From the NCBI GenBank assembly GCA_016703745.1, contig JADJBK010000006.1:1984001-2048000 (forward strand): a stretch of 64,000 nucleotides of DNA. Direction: 5' to 3'. A model generated the notes under the pieces. The model worked only from the letters and a program-made list of their open reading frames with translations. It was not told where the DNA came from and made no database searches. This document shows, piece by piece, positions 45,399-54,372 of this stretch (positions within the stretch are counted from its first letter, which is position 1; the number at the start of each line of letters is the position of its first letter). This stretch comes from Nitrosomonas sp. GTDB lineage: Bacteria > Pseudomonadota > Gammaproteobacteria > Burkholderiales > Nitrosomonadaceae. Made by a program: the position numbers and the translations under genes.

Positions 45399-46202
45399 AT
45401 GTGGAATGATCATCAGACTCTGAATTTATTGGCTAATACACTATTGACAGGTGTGCTGTTAATTACGATTTATGCAATTGGCGTTAGAGTGTTAGCATTA
45501 CCGTTTTTTTCTCTCCGGGAAATTCGGATCGAAAGTGTGGATCATTTGCGGGTCAAGCAGGGAACACCACTTAATGTTTCACGTAATCAGCTGGAGCTGG
45601 TTATTAAAAATTCTACAAGCGGAAATTTCATGACTATTGATCTGCATGCCTTGCAGACAGCGTTAATTGATCTCCCATGGATACGATCAGCCACCATTTC
45701 GCGCCAGTGGCCGCCGGCTCTGCATATTTTGCTCGAAGAACATGTTCCGCTGGCGTACTGGGGAAATACCGCGTTGGTCAATACACATGGGGAAGTATTT
45801 CATGCGAGCGTCCAGGAGAGTTCCATGCCTGTGTTTATTGCCGCTGATTTCGAGAGTAGTTCGTTAATCTCCCGCAACTACAGGGTTTTCAGGAAAATAT
45901 TGCAAACAATTGAACAAAATGTAGTGGAAGTGGTGCTGACACCCAGGCATTCCTGGCATATCCGTCTGGACAGCGGTGCCTGGCTGAAACTGGGACGTAA
46001 AGAGATCAAGTCACGCCTGCAGCGCTATATTTCCGTTATGCATCAGCATAAGCATGGGTTTGATCAGGATGGTTTGCCGTTCTATGTGGATTTGCGCTAT
46101 CCCGACGGATTTGCCATCGGCAAGCTGTCTGGTTCAGCCAGTCCTAACCCGGCGACGTTTATTTGGCCAGGCAGGGAAGTGACTAGTCAGGGAGGATTTT
46201 AA
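45399..46202 (+). CDS. ftsQ: Cell-division protein FtsQ
   Basis: FtsQ is the bitopic divisome protein that bridges early and late division proteins through FtsB and FtsL. I use ATG 45399, eight bases after ddl. The frame extends upstream to 45339 inside ddl. There is one membrane helix (LANTLLTGVLLITIYAIGVRVL), then a POTRA domain beginning PFFSLREIRIESVDHLRVKQ (positions about 38-57) and the beta domain with LPWIRSATISRQWPPALHILLEE written here in two parts as LPWIRSATISRQWP and PALHILLEE. Size, about 267 residues, is normal. Confidence 0.93.
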   Translation: MWNDHQTLNLLANTLLTGVLLITIYAIGVRVLALPFFSLREIRIESVDHLRVKQGTPLNVSRNQLELVIKNSTSGNFMTIDLHALQTALIDLPWIRSATISRQWPPALHILLEEHVPLAYWGNTALVNTHGEVFHASVQESSMPVFIAADFESSSLISRNYRVFRKILQTIEQNVVEVVLTPRHSWHIRLDSGAWLKLGRKEIKSRLQRYISVMHQHKHGFDQDGLPFYVDLRYPDGFAIGKLSGSASPNPATFIWPGREVTSQGGF

Positions 46203-46204
46203 AA

Positions 46205-47443
46205 ATGAGTAAAGCCGGGGAAACCAGACAAATGTTCGTCGGTCTCGATATCGGAACGTCCAAAATTGTGGCGATCGTTGCTGAGTTGATGCCTGAGGGA
46301 GGATTCGAAGTCATTGGATTGGGCAGCCACCCATCGCGCGGCCTCAAAAAGGGGGTGGTTGTTAATATCGAAACCACGGTCGATGCCATCCGGCGAGCAC
46401 TTGAAGAAGTCGAGCTCATGGCCGGGTGCCACGTTAGTGAGGTGTACGCTGGCATTGCAGGTAACCATATCAGAAGTTTCAACTCGCACGGCATGGTGGC
46501 GATCAAAGACAGAGAAGTGACGCAGGCCGATGTCGAAAAAGTCATGGAAACCGCAAAAGCAGTCAATATTCCCGCCGATCAGCAGATCTTACACATTCTC
46601 AATCAGGAATATATCGTTGATGGTCAGGAAGATGTTCGTGAGCCGGTAGGCATGAGCGGCATCCGTCTGGAAGTCAAAGTACATATTGTTACTGGTGCAG
46701 TTTCTGCCGCACAGAATATCGCTAAATGTATCCATCGTTGCGATATCGGTGTTCGAGATCTGGTGTTACAACCGCTGGCCTCCGCAAGAGCGGTTTTGTC
46801 CGATGATGAAAAAGATCTGGGTGTGTGTCTGGTCGACATTGGAGGCGGCACGACAGATATTGCGGTATTTACCGACGGCGCAATCCGGCACACCGCTGTC
46901 ATCCCGGTTGCTGGCGACCAGATTACCAACGATATTGCGATGGCATTGCGCACGCCCACCAAAAATGCAGAAGATATCAAGTGCCGTTATGGCAGTGCGC
47001 TGCGTGCACTGGCGGATATCCATGAAATGCTGGAGGTGCCTGATGTAGGCAATCGTGGTACCCGCGCACTCTCCAGACAAACTCTGGCCGAAGTCATCGA
47101 GCCAAGGGTGGAAGAGCTTTATCTCCTGATCCAGGCTGAGCTGCGCAGAAGCGGATTTGAGCAATTGCTCTCCTCCGGGATTGTGATTACCGGAGGTAGC
47201 AGCTCAATGCAAGGCATGGTCGAATTGGGCGAGGAGATTTTTCATATGCCGGTACGCCTGGGGCTGCCCATGTACAAAGGAAATCTTGAAGAAGTTATCC
47301 AAACACCCCGGTATTCAACTGCAATTGGCTTGGTAATGGTGGGCGCCGAGGAGCATCTGCGTCACCATAAAACCAGATTGAAAGATAATTCAGCCAAACA
47401 GGTGCTGGCAAGAATGAAAGGATGGTTTCAGGAAAATTTTTAA
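46205..47443 (+). CDS. ftsA: Cell-division actin homologue FtsA
   Basis: FtsA is the actin-like protein that tethers FtsZ to the membrane. The 412 residues include the phosphate loop VGLDIGTSKIVAIVAEL, the 1C domain, the second ATP motif CLVDIGGGTTDIAVF and the adenosine loop SGIVITGGSSSMQGMVEL. The C-terminal amphipathic helix VLARMKGWFQENF is the membrane anchor. It starts at ATG 46205 behind GGAGG, two bases after ftsQ. Confidence 0.97.
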   Translation: MSKAGETRQMFVGLDIGTSKIVAIVAELMPEGGFEVIGLGSHPSRGLKKGVVVNIETTVDAIRRALEEVELMAGCHVSEVYAGIAGNHIRSFNSHGMVAIKDREVTQADVEKVMETAKAVNIPADQQILHILNQEYIVDGQEDVREPVGMSGIRLEVKVHIVTGAVSAAQNIAKCIHRCDIGVRDLVLQPLASARAVLSDDEKDLGVCLVDIGGGTTDIAVFTDGAIRHTAVIPVAGDQITNDIAMALRTPTKNAEDIKCRYGSALRALADIHEMLEVPDVGNRGTRALSRQTLAEVIEPRVEELYLLIQAELRRSGFEQLLSSGIVITGGSSSMQGMVELGEEIFHMPVRLGLPMYKGNLEEVIQTPRYSTAIGLVMVGAEEHLRHHKTRLKDNSAKQVLARMKGWFQENF

Positions 47444-47510
47444 CGAAGTTAATGTTGTGTGTCACCAGTTAGTTGTCTGTCTTAAATTTTGATCAAAAAG
47501 GAGTAATGCC

Positions 47511-48659
47511 ATGTTTGAAATTACCAATACCGAGTCTCAGGAAGCCATTATTAAAGTCATTGGTGTAGGGGGATGTGGTGGCAATGCAGTCGATCACATG
47601 ATTCGTAATGAAACGAAAGGAGTTGAATTTATTTGCCTGAATACTGATGCGCAGGCACTGAAAGGCAATCAGGCGCCAACCCTGCTCCAGCTTGGCGCCA
47701 ATGTCACTCGCGGATTGGGTGCGGGTGCCAATCCAGAAGTCGGTAAGGAGGCTGCGCTGGAAGACCGGGATCGCATCGCCGAAATGATTCAGGGTGCAGA
47801 TATGTTGTTCATTACTGCGGGCATGGGCGGCGGCACTGGCACAGGAGCCGCACCAATCGTGGCACAAATTGCCAAGGATATGGGCATTCTGACCGTTGCC
47901 GTTGTCAGCAAGCCTTTTTCGTTTGAGGGCAAACGTCTGAAAGCTGCGCAGCTTGGAATGGAAGCACTTGCCCAGTATGTCGACTCTCTGATCGTTATCC
48001 CCAATGACAAGCTGATGAATGTGCTTGGCAATGATATCAGCATGCTGGATGCTTTCAGGGCGGCAAATGACGTACTTTATGGCGCCGTCGCCGGCATTGC
48101 CGAAGTGATCAACTGCCCAGGGCATGTTAACGTGGATTTTGCTGACGTTAAAACGGTCATGTCGGAAATGGGTATGGCCATGATGGGTTCCGCAGTTTCC
48201 AGTGGGGTTGATCGTGCACGCATGGCAGCAGAACAGGCGGTTGCCAGCCCGTTGCTTGAGGATATTGCGCTGACGGGTGCACGGGGTGTGTTGGTCAATA
48301 TTACTGCCAGCTCAACGATGAAAATGCGCGAGGTACAGGAAGTGATGGATACCATCAAAAAACTGACCGCTGAAGATGCAACCGTCATTGTTGGTACAGT
48401 TATTGATGAAGATATGGGAGAAAGCTTGCGGGTGACACTGGTTGCAACCGGTCTGGGTAGCGTATCGCAACAAGCACAAAGACCGTTGAAAGTGATTAAT
48501 GCCCGTACTGGTACTGATGATCGGGATATGTCACACAATATAGATGAACCCGCCGTGATGCGCACGGGCAGAAGAGGTAACGCCGTTGTGGCTGCCATGC
48601 AGCAATCAGGTATGGACCCGATGGATATTCCCGCTTTTCTGCGCAGACAGGCCGATTAA
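47511..48659 (+). CDS. ftsZ: Cell-division tubulin homologue FtsZ
   Basis: FtsZ forms the Z ring. Its 382 residues include the GTPase signature GMGGGTGTGAAP near 104-115, the N-terminal IKVIGVGGCGGNAVDHMI, the T7 loop NVDFADVKTVMSEMG and the C-terminal peptide DPMDIPAFLRRQAD that binds FtsA. It has a 67-base leader with a good AAAGGAG site, suggesting separate translational or promoter control as in other bacteria. It ends the dcw run, and no lpxC follows. Confidence 0.98.
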   Translation: MFEITNTESQEAIIKVIGVGGCGGNAVDHMIRNETKGVEFICLNTDAQALKGNQAPTLLQLGANVTRGLGAGANPEVGKEAALEDRDRIAEMIQGADMLFITAGMGGGTGTGAAPIVAQIAKDMGILTVAVVSKPFSFEGKRLKAAQLGMEALAQYVDSLIVIPNDKLMNVLGNDISMLDAFRAANDVLYGAVAGIAEVINCPGHVNVDFADVKTVMSEMGMAMMGSAVSSGVDRARMAAEQAVASPLLEDIALTGARGVLVNITASSTMKMREVQEVMDTIKKLTAEDATVIVGTVIDEDMGESLRVTLVATGLGSVSQQAQRPLKVINARTGTDDRDMSHNIDEPAVMRTGRRGNAVVAAMQQSGMDPMDIPAFLRRQAD

Positions 48660-48701
48660 AAAAGAGGTAAAGAAAAAAACCAGCCACGCTGAATCAATAA
48701 G

Positions 48702-48755
48702 ATAGCCGTCGGTGACAGTTGCTATAGAGGTGCTGTCTCCTTGTTTCTCGGCTAT
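48702..48755. terminator. Hairpin after ftsZ, possible terminator
   Basis: ATAGCCG (48702-48708) pairs with CGGCTAT (48749-48755). Inside, GACAG (48714-48718) pairs with CTGTC (48733-48737). The structure sits between the convergent ftsZ and the small minus-strand gene. There is no clear run of T after it on either strand, so it may be a factor-dependent end or another RNA structure. Confidence 0.4.
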
Positions 48756-48780
48756 TGGGTAGCAAACCGGCCACAGGCGC

Positions 48781-49068
48781 CTAGCCACGCCAGATCGGTT
48801 TGCTACCCATGTTGTTCACGGTAGCTTCACCATATAAACGGGCATGAATTTCGCGTAATACCTGAAATTCCTTCATGACTTCAAGCGGGAAACCGTTACG
48901 CTCGCGCCCTTTCTCAACGACCATCATCTGATCAAGATACAGATAAACTTCATTGTGACGCCATAGCAGTTCTATTTTTTCCGCTATCCTTGGATAGGAA
49001 TGATCAAGAATAGATTCCTGATCACCCAGAAAATCTGCAAATTCTTTTATGCTGTTTTTCAATGCCAT
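48781..49068 (-). CDS. Small protein of unknown function
   Basis: This 95-residue protein starts MALKNSIKEFADFLGDQES and is charged and mostly helical (HSYPRIAEKIELLWRHNEVY, then MMVVEKGRERNGFPLEVMKE). It has no signal peptide or membrane helix. I do not recognise the family. The ATG has no strong ribosome site nearby. The codon pattern looks ordinary and no better ORF overlaps it. It is convergent with ftsZ and follows rsmB in the opposite sense to the dcw cluster. A cytoplasmic role is all that can be inferred. Confidence 0.7.
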   Translation of the reverse strand: MALKNSIKEFADFLGDQESILDHSYPRIAEKIELLWRHNEVYLYLDQMMVVEKGRERNGFPLEVMKEFQVLREIHARLYGEATVNNMGSKPIWRG

Positions 49069-49146
49069 GTTGTTGACTCACAGACAACGAGAGATAATGA
49101 ATTCTCATTAACGGCAAGTATTCACCCGAGTTTAGCAATTTATGGA

Positions 49147-50436
49147 TCAGACTGCTTTTTCAGGTGCCTTATTTTGATCGGATGTGCGCTCGATTACTGC
49201 GGCAAAGAAGCCATCGGTATGGTGATGAAGGGGGGATAGTTGCAGGAATGTTCCCACATTAATTAGCGGGATTTGCTGCTGAGCGAGCAGGTGACCACAA
49301 TCCAGTAGTGCAAAGTCGGGATGTGCTGCGAGAAACTGCTCGATAATCTGTTGATTTTCCTCCGGTAGCAAACTACAGGTCGCGTAAACCAGTCGTCCAC
49401 CGGATTTAAGCAGTTTGGCTGCAGCATTGAGAATAGATTCTTGCTTGATTTTGAGTTCGCTAATACTGTCAGGTGTTTGCCGCCACTTCAAATCCGGATT
49501 ACGACGCAAGGTTCCCAGCCCGCTACAGGGGACATCAACCAGTACCCGGTCAATTTTCCCGGCCAGTCGTTTGAGTTTCATATCACGCTCACTGTCAATC
49601 CGCTGTGGGTAAACATTGGATAAACCAGAACGTTTCAGGCGCGGCTTGAAATTCCCAAGACGTTTTTCGGAAATATCGAAAGCGTAAAGGCGTCCATGGG
49701 AGTGCATTAATGCACCGAGCAACAGGGTTTTTCCACCCGCACCTGCACAGAAATCTACCACCATTTCACCCCGTTTGGGTGCGAGCAGATAACCCAACAA
49801 CTGGCTACCCTCATCCTGTACCTCAATCTTGCCTTCCAGGAATAAAGGATGGCGGTTGATTGTGGGCTTACCAGGCAAACGAATGCCAACGGGAGAATAG
49901 GGAGTCGGGTGAGCATCCATTCCTGCTTGCGCCAATTCGGTCAACACAGTTTCGCGTTTTGCCAGCATCGTGTTTACTCGAATATCCAGGGGGGCGGATT
50001 GTTGTAACGTTTTTCCCAGATTCAGAATTTCATCATCTGTCATGAAGACTTGCAGCTTCTCGACCAGCCATGATGGCAATTCCGCCTGTATGGGTAAGGA
50101 TAACGTATCTAGTGATACGGCTTTGATGCGAGGGATCCATTTCGCCTCCACTTCACGAATAAGTGGTTGTATCTCACGCAAATTGACGCCCTGAAATCTT
50201 GCCAGATAAGCAATGACCATTTCGCGTGCAGTCGCTTTCTCGAACTGACTTTCCAGGAAAAAACGGTGACGCAGCACCCCAAATACCGTTTCCGCTATAG
50301 CGGCACGGTCATTTTGCCCCAGTTGTGGATGGTCACGAAAGTACTGACTAAGCAGAACATCAGCGGGCGCCTGAAGCGGCAATACCTTGCGCGTGCCTGC
50401 GATCAGCAGACTAAGTTGCTCAGTGGTCAGCGGCAT
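49147..50436 (-). CDS. rsmB: 16S rRNA m5C967 methyltransferase RsmB
   Basis: RsmB methylates C5 of C967 in 16S rRNA. Its 429 residues have an N-terminal NusB-like RNA-binding domain (DVLLSQYFRDHPQLGQNDRA) and a C-terminal methyltransferase: VVDFCAGAGGKTLLLGALM (SAM loop), VLVDVPCSGLGTLRRNPDLKW and VYATCSLLPEEN, which hold the two catalytic cysteines. It overlaps the 3' end of the DUF3108 gene by 17 bases and is in the same direction as purM-purN-DUF3108. Confidence 0.94.
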   Translation of the reverse strand: MPLTTEQLSLLIAGTRKVLPLQAPADVLLSQYFRDHPQLGQNDRAAIAETVFGVLRHRFFLESQFEKATAREMVIAYLARFQGVNLREIQPLIREVEAKWIPRIKAVSLDTLSLPIQAELPSWLVEKLQVFMTDDEILNLGKTLQQSAPLDIRVNTMLAKRETVLTELAQAGMDAHPTPYSPVGIRLPGKPTINRHPLFLEGKIEVQDEGSQLLGYLLAPKRGEMVVDFCAGAGGKTLLLGALMHSHGRLYAFDISEKRLGNFKPRLKRSGLSNVYPQRIDSERDMKLKRLAGKIDRVLVDVPCSGLGTLRRNPDLKWRQTPDSISELKIKQESILNAAAKLLKSGGRLVYATCSLLPEENQQIIEQFLAAHPDFALLDCGHLLAQQQIPLINVGTFLQLSPLHHHTDGFFAAVIERTSDQNKAPEKAV

Positions 50437-51163
50437 GGGTCACCAGTTGTTGCATGCGACCATCTGGATTGTATCGGATGGCAGAAATCAATTGGTCAAC
50501 TTCAATACCACCACTTTCCATAGAAATGATCCGTAGCGGTAATAGAAAATAGTCCTTGGCAAGCCAAAGTTTTTTAGGATGAGGGTCTTCTGGTGTGGAT
50601 TGTCTAGTCAGCACGATCGTTGCGAATTTACCTATGGGAGTGATGAGGGCTTCCTCGCTGACAGTATAACGGGCAGATTGCAAGCGACGATGATCTGTTT
50701 CATGAATGAAGAGTGTTGTCTGCGGAATACCGGCAAACATGAAGTGATACATGAAACTCAGCTTATCCTGAGTATCATTCGGCAGATGTTCTGCCATTTC
50801 CCTGCCTTTGCGCCGATAGATGATGCGCTGCTGTTGCCAGTCGAACGTGACCTCGCGCACCGGTTTGTCTCCGCGCTGGTCAGTAAAAAGTCCAGGTTGC
50901 AGCTTTTCCTGATGAATGATGCCGGTGCTATGCAATACAATGCTGCCGGTCTTGAGCAGGCTGAGTAATCCGCTTGCCCTGACTTCACTTTTTATCTGAT
51001 AGTGACGGATATCCTGTTGTTGCCCGATGGCAAATTTATGGCTGGCTTTGCCACTCCCGATATTTCCCCTCAGGGTATATTCCAGTTCAAATTGAGTTGG
51101 TAGATCCACGCCATAGGCTGCGCCAGCCAGCCAGAACAATAAAATAAGTAGCAATGATTTCAT
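50420..51163 (-). CDS. Secreted DUF3108-domain protein
   Basis: This 247-residue protein begins with a signal peptide (MKSLLLILLFWLAGAAYG) and the mature part is beta-rich (FELEYTLRGNIGSGKASHKF, then DIRHYQIKSEVRASGLLSLL). The pattern fits DUF3108, a periplasmic family common next to purN in betaproteobacteria. Its function is unknown. It sits four bases after purN and overlaps rsmB, so it is part of a purM-purN-DUF3108-rsmB run. Confidence 0.8.
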   Translation of the reverse strand: MKSLLLILLFWLAGAAYGVDLPTQFELEYTLRGNIGSGKASHKFAIGQQQDIRHYQIKSEVRASGLLSLLKTGSIVLHSTGIIHQEKLQPGLFTDQRGDKPVREVTFDWQQQRIIYRRKGREMAEHLPNDTQDKLSFMYHFMFAGIPQTTLFIHETDHRRLQSARYTVSEEALITPIGKFATIVLTRQSTPEDPHPKKLWLAKDYFLLPLRIISMESGGIEVDQLISAIRYNPDGRMQQLVTHAADH

Positions 51164-51167
51164 ATGG

Positions 51168-51809
51168 TTATGACTCTACGCAAGGTGACAATAGTACTTC
51201 ATGAGGTTCGCACCCGGTCCCGCTGACCACGACATGGCTATCGATGATTCGCAAACGATCCTGCAGAAACCAGCACACCGCTTGAGGATAAATCAGATGT
51301 TCCTGACGCAACACCCTGTCCGCCAGCATTTGCGCAGTATCATTCTGGAGTACGGGTACGGCTGCCTGAACAATAATCGGACCATGATCGAGCTGTGGCG
51401 TAACAAAATGAACCGTACAACCGTGAATTCGGGTTCCCTCGCGCAATGCGCGCTCATGGGTATCCAGTCCGGGAAAAGCAGGCAGCAGGGAAGGATGAAT
51501 ATTGATTAACCGGCCGTGATAACGATGCACGAACTGATCAGACAAAATGCGCATGAAGCCCGCTAAAGCAACCAAATCGGGCTGGCAACGATCAATTTGA
51601 TCCGCCAGCGCAAGATCAAACGCCTCTCGGTTTGAAAAATCCCGATGATCAATTGTATACGTAGAAATGCCGCGCGACCGGGCATATACCAATCCTGCCG
51701 CCGCCGGATTATTGCTGATTACGACAGCGGTATAGGCAGGTAATGAGGCTTCCAGCAAGGCTTGCATGTTGCTGCCCCTGCCTGAAATCAGGATGACCAG
51801 AGATTTCAC
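51168..51809 (-). CDS. purN: Phosphoribosylglycinamide formyltransferase PurN
   Basis: PurN transfers the formyl group from 10-formyl-tetrahydrofolate to GAR in purine synthesis. I start it at GTG 51809 (VKSLVILISGRGSNMQALLE). The frame runs to 51893 but the extra residues do not match the family. The conserved motifs are the phosphate loop ISGRGSNMQAL, LAGFMRIL, the catalytic IHPSLLPAFPGLDTHERAL and GCTVHFVTPQLDHGPII. About 213 residues is normal. It lies 13 bases downstream of purM. Confidence 0.95.
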   Translation of the reverse strand: MKSLVILISGRGSNMQALLEASLPAYTAVVISNNPAAAGLVYARSRGISTYTIDHRDFSNREAFDLALADQIDRCQPDLVALAGFMRILSDQFVHRYHGRLINIHPSLLPAFPGLDTHERALREGTRIHGCTVHFVTPQLDHGPIIVQAAVPVLQNDTAQMLADRVLRQEHLIYPQAVCWFLQDRLRIIDSHVVVSGTGCEPHEVLLSPCVES

Positions 51810-51822
51810 GGTTCCGCTGCTA

Positions 51823-52881
51823 TTAAATAAATTCAATCGGAGACGCGCCTGCCTCACGGCTACGGATGGTGCCAATCTGCCAGGCAGTTTCACCCGCTGC
51901 GTTCAAAATACCGAGAGCATCCTGAACATGCTCGGCAGAGAGCATGACCACCATGCCAATGCCACAGTTGAATACCCGTAGCATTTCCTGTTCACTGACA
52001 TTACCCTGTTGCTGCAGCCATGCAAATAACGGCGGGCGTACCCAGCTTGCAAGATCAATCTGCGCGAGCACGTCAGCTGGCAGAACGCGCGGGATATTTT
52101 CCAACAAACCACCGCCGGTAATGTGCGACAGTCCTTTGACCGGCAATGCTTGAATCAGCGCCATGACTGATTTGACATAAATACGCGTCGGAGCGAGCAA
52201 GGCATCGATCAGCCTGCTACCAGCCACCATGCTGTCCAGCATGGTTTCATTTTGCGAGATAATTTTTCTGATCAGCGAAAATCCGTTGGCATGCGGTCCG
52301 CTGGAGGCAATGCCCAGCAAAACATCACCTTTCTCGATATGGCTGCCATTTATGATGCGATCTTTTTCCACCACGCCCACCGCGAAACCAGCCAGATCAT
52401 ACTCGCCCGATGCGTACATGCCGGGCATTTCTGCTGTTTCGCCACCAATCAGCGCACAACCAGCTTCTTCGCAACCCTTGGCAATTCCCTGGATAACTTC
52501 AGCAGCAATAGCCACATCCAGCTTGCCACAGGCATAATAATCCAGAAAAAATAATGGCTCTGCTCCCTGCACCAAAATATCGTTGACACTCATCGCAACC
52601 AGATCGATGCCGATAGTTGAGTGACGCGCGGACTGGAAGGCGAGTTTCAGCTTGGTGCCGACGCCATCCGTACCCGATACCAGCACCGGCTGCCGGTACC
52701 TGGTAGACAATTCGAACAGCGCACCAAATCCGCCGATACCGCCGAGTGCTTCCGGGCGCAGCGTACGTTGCGCAAAAGGTTTGATTTTCTCCACCAGAAG
52801 GTTGCCGGCATCGATATCTACACCGGATGACCGGTAAGTAACGCCGCTTGCGTCCGAGGAGTTGGTTCTGGATGCAGTCAA
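51823..52881 (-). CDS. purM: Phosphoribosylformylglycinamidine cyclo-ligase PurM
   Basis: PurM closes the imidazole ring (FGAM to AIR) with ATP. The 352 residues include VDIDAGNLLVEKIKP near the N-terminus, VLVSGTDGVGTKLKLAF, LIGGETAEMPGMYASGEYDL and SGPHANGFSLIRKI, all conserved. The initiator appears to be TTG at 52881, since no ATG precedes the conserved part. A 60-base divergent gap separates it from the AI-2E-family permease gene, the frequent purM-perM arrangement. Confidence 0.95.
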   Translation of the reverse strand: MTASRTNSSDASGVTYRSSGVDIDAGNLLVEKIKPFAQRTLRPEALGGIGGFGALFELSTRYRQPVLVSGTDGVGTKLKLAFQSARHSTIGIDLVAMSVNDILVQGAEPLFFLDYYACGKLDVAIAAEVIQGIAKGCEEAGCALIGGETAEMPGMYASGEYDLAGFAVGVVEKDRIINGSHIEKGDVLLGIASSGPHANGFSLIRKIISQNETMLDSMVAGSRLIDALLAPTRIYVKSVMALIQALPVKGLSHITGGGLLENIPRVLPADVLAQIDLASWVRPPLFAWLQQQGNVSEQEMLRVFNCGIGMVVMLSAEHVQDALGILNAAGETAWQIGTIRSREAGASPIEFI

Positions 52882-52941
52882 GTTGAGTTCTCGCAGGGTT
52901 GGGGTTAGAGTGGCAGATTTTCAGGGTGAATTTTACCGTAA

Positions 52942-54006
52942 ATGAATAGTAGATATACTGGGGAATCCCGTTTTTTGTGGTGGGTCACGTTTATTGGTTT
53001 CAGTGGTGGGTTAATTTATTTGCTCAGTCCGATCCTGACGCCCTTTTTGCTCGCTGCGGTTATAGCCTATATCTGTAATCCGCTGGTAACCTGGCTTGCA
53101 TCCCACAAAATCCCAAGAACCCTGAGTACGATACTCGTCATGCTGTTTGCAATTGGTATGCTGTCAACTATGGTGCTGATCATGTTGCCGCTGTTTGAGA
53201 AGGAAATATCCAGACTGGTCGAACGACTCCCTTTCCTGCTCGATCTGCTTAAAAATCGCGTAATTCCCTGGTTAGCAATCAATTTTAATCTTGAACTTCA
53301 AATCGACCTTGCTTCACTCAAGCAAATTATTTTTGAGCACTGGCAAAGTGCGAGCGGGATAGCTGCCAAGATGCTGCCCGGCCTGAAAACTGGAGGGCTG
53401 GTGGTTCTGGAATTCGCCATGAACGCCCTGTTGCTACCAGTCGTTTTATTCTATTTGCTGCGTGACTGGAATATTTTGATCGAAAAGCTTAAGGAACTGG
53501 TGCCACCGCGCTGGCAGGAACAAGTTTGGATTCTGGCTCAGGAAACAGACCGTGTCCTCGCTGAATTTATGCGTGGCCAGGTTGCCGTCATCATTATCAT
53601 GAGCGGGTACTTCATTACCGGGCTATGGCTGGCTGGTCTGGAATTTGCTTTGCCGATCGGGCTGATCGCCGGTGTGCTGGTATTCGTACCGTATCTCGGT
53701 ACGATTGTTGGTCTGGCGCTGGCAACGCTGGCTGCTATTACCCAGTTCCAGGAATGGGGCGGCGTGCTGGTTGTCTGGCTGGTTCTGGGTTCCGGACAAT
53801 TGCTGGAAAGTATGCTGATCACCCCGCGGCTTGTCGGTGAACGTATTGGCCTGCACCCGGTAGCCGTCATTTTTGCATTATTGGCTTTTGGTCAGCTATT
53901 TGGTTTTATTGGCATCCTGCTAGCACTCCCAATAAGCGCCGTTCTGCTGGTCTGGCTAAGGCATCTGCACAGCCAGTATTTAGAGGCTATGGAGTCAGAT
54001 AATTAA
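52942..54006 (+). CDS. AI-2E/PerM-family permease
   Basis: This 354-residue inner-membrane protein has about eight helices and belongs to the AI-2E transporter (PerM/TqsA) superfamily. Marks include LSPILTPFLLAAVIAYICNP, RLVERLPFLLDLLKNRVIPW in the large periplasmic region, LFYLLRDWNILIEKLKEL and the late GERIGLHPVAVIFALLAFG. Substrates in the family vary (autoinducer, sodium-proton exchange), and none can be assigned here. It is divergent from purM. Confidence 0.85.
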   Translation: MNSRYTGESRFLWWVTFIGFSGGLIYLLSPILTPFLLAAVIAYICNPLVTWLASHKIPRTLSTILVMLFAIGMLSTMVLIMLPLFEKEISRLVERLPFLLDLLKNRVIPWLAINFNLELQIDLASLKQIIFEHWQSASGIAAKMLPGLKTGGLVVLEFAMNALLLPVVLFYLLRDWNILIEKLKELVPPRWQEQVWILAQETDRVLAEFMRGQVAVIIIMSGYFITGLWLAGLEFALPIGLIAGVLVFVPYLGTIVGLALATLAAITQFQEWGGVLVVWLVLGSGQLLESMLITPRLVGERIGLHPVAVIFALLAFGQLFGFIGILLALPISAVLLVWLRHLHSQYLEAMESDN

Positions 54007-54197
54007 GGCAAACAACCTGGAAGATGCCTTTCTATGCCCCGCAGGCGCAAGGTCTCCATAATACGTAGAGCGACGTTATCCAGCCACGGCCAATCCATTT
54101 CCACACCGGTATATTTTTCGGGATAGCGTAAAATTTTCCGGCATTGTTTTACAAAACAGAGCGCATCAAATAACCCCCTTGCTCCAAATAACAGGTG
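54003..54197 (-). other. Coding-like minus-strand fragment without a start
   Basis: In the 366-base gap between the permease and rhlE, the minus strand is open for 64 codons and reads protein-like: LFDALCFVKQCRKILRYPEK, then YTGVEMDWPWLDNVALRIME and TLRLRGIERHLPGCLP. It has no ATG, GTG or TTG at its beginning and its stop overlaps the permease stop. This may be the tail of a lost gene. The rest of the gap, to 54372, shows nothing beyond the AGGAG site of rhlE. Confidence 0.25.
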
Positions 54198-54372
54198 CTA
54201 TACTCCACCGCTCAATAGGCGCGCCTCGATCAGTCAGCGCGCCGTCAATCGGATCTGTCGCTTTTCTAGTACTGCCTGTTTGATATTCCCGTAACGACAA
54301 GATGTCAGCCTTGACTGGTTCCTGCGCTTTTACCCAAAAGTTGCTGATAAGGCGAGAGATCAGGAGCTATTC

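Noticed and set aside
47493..48125. 210-codon minus-strand ORF
   Set aside because: Antisense shadow of ftsZ.
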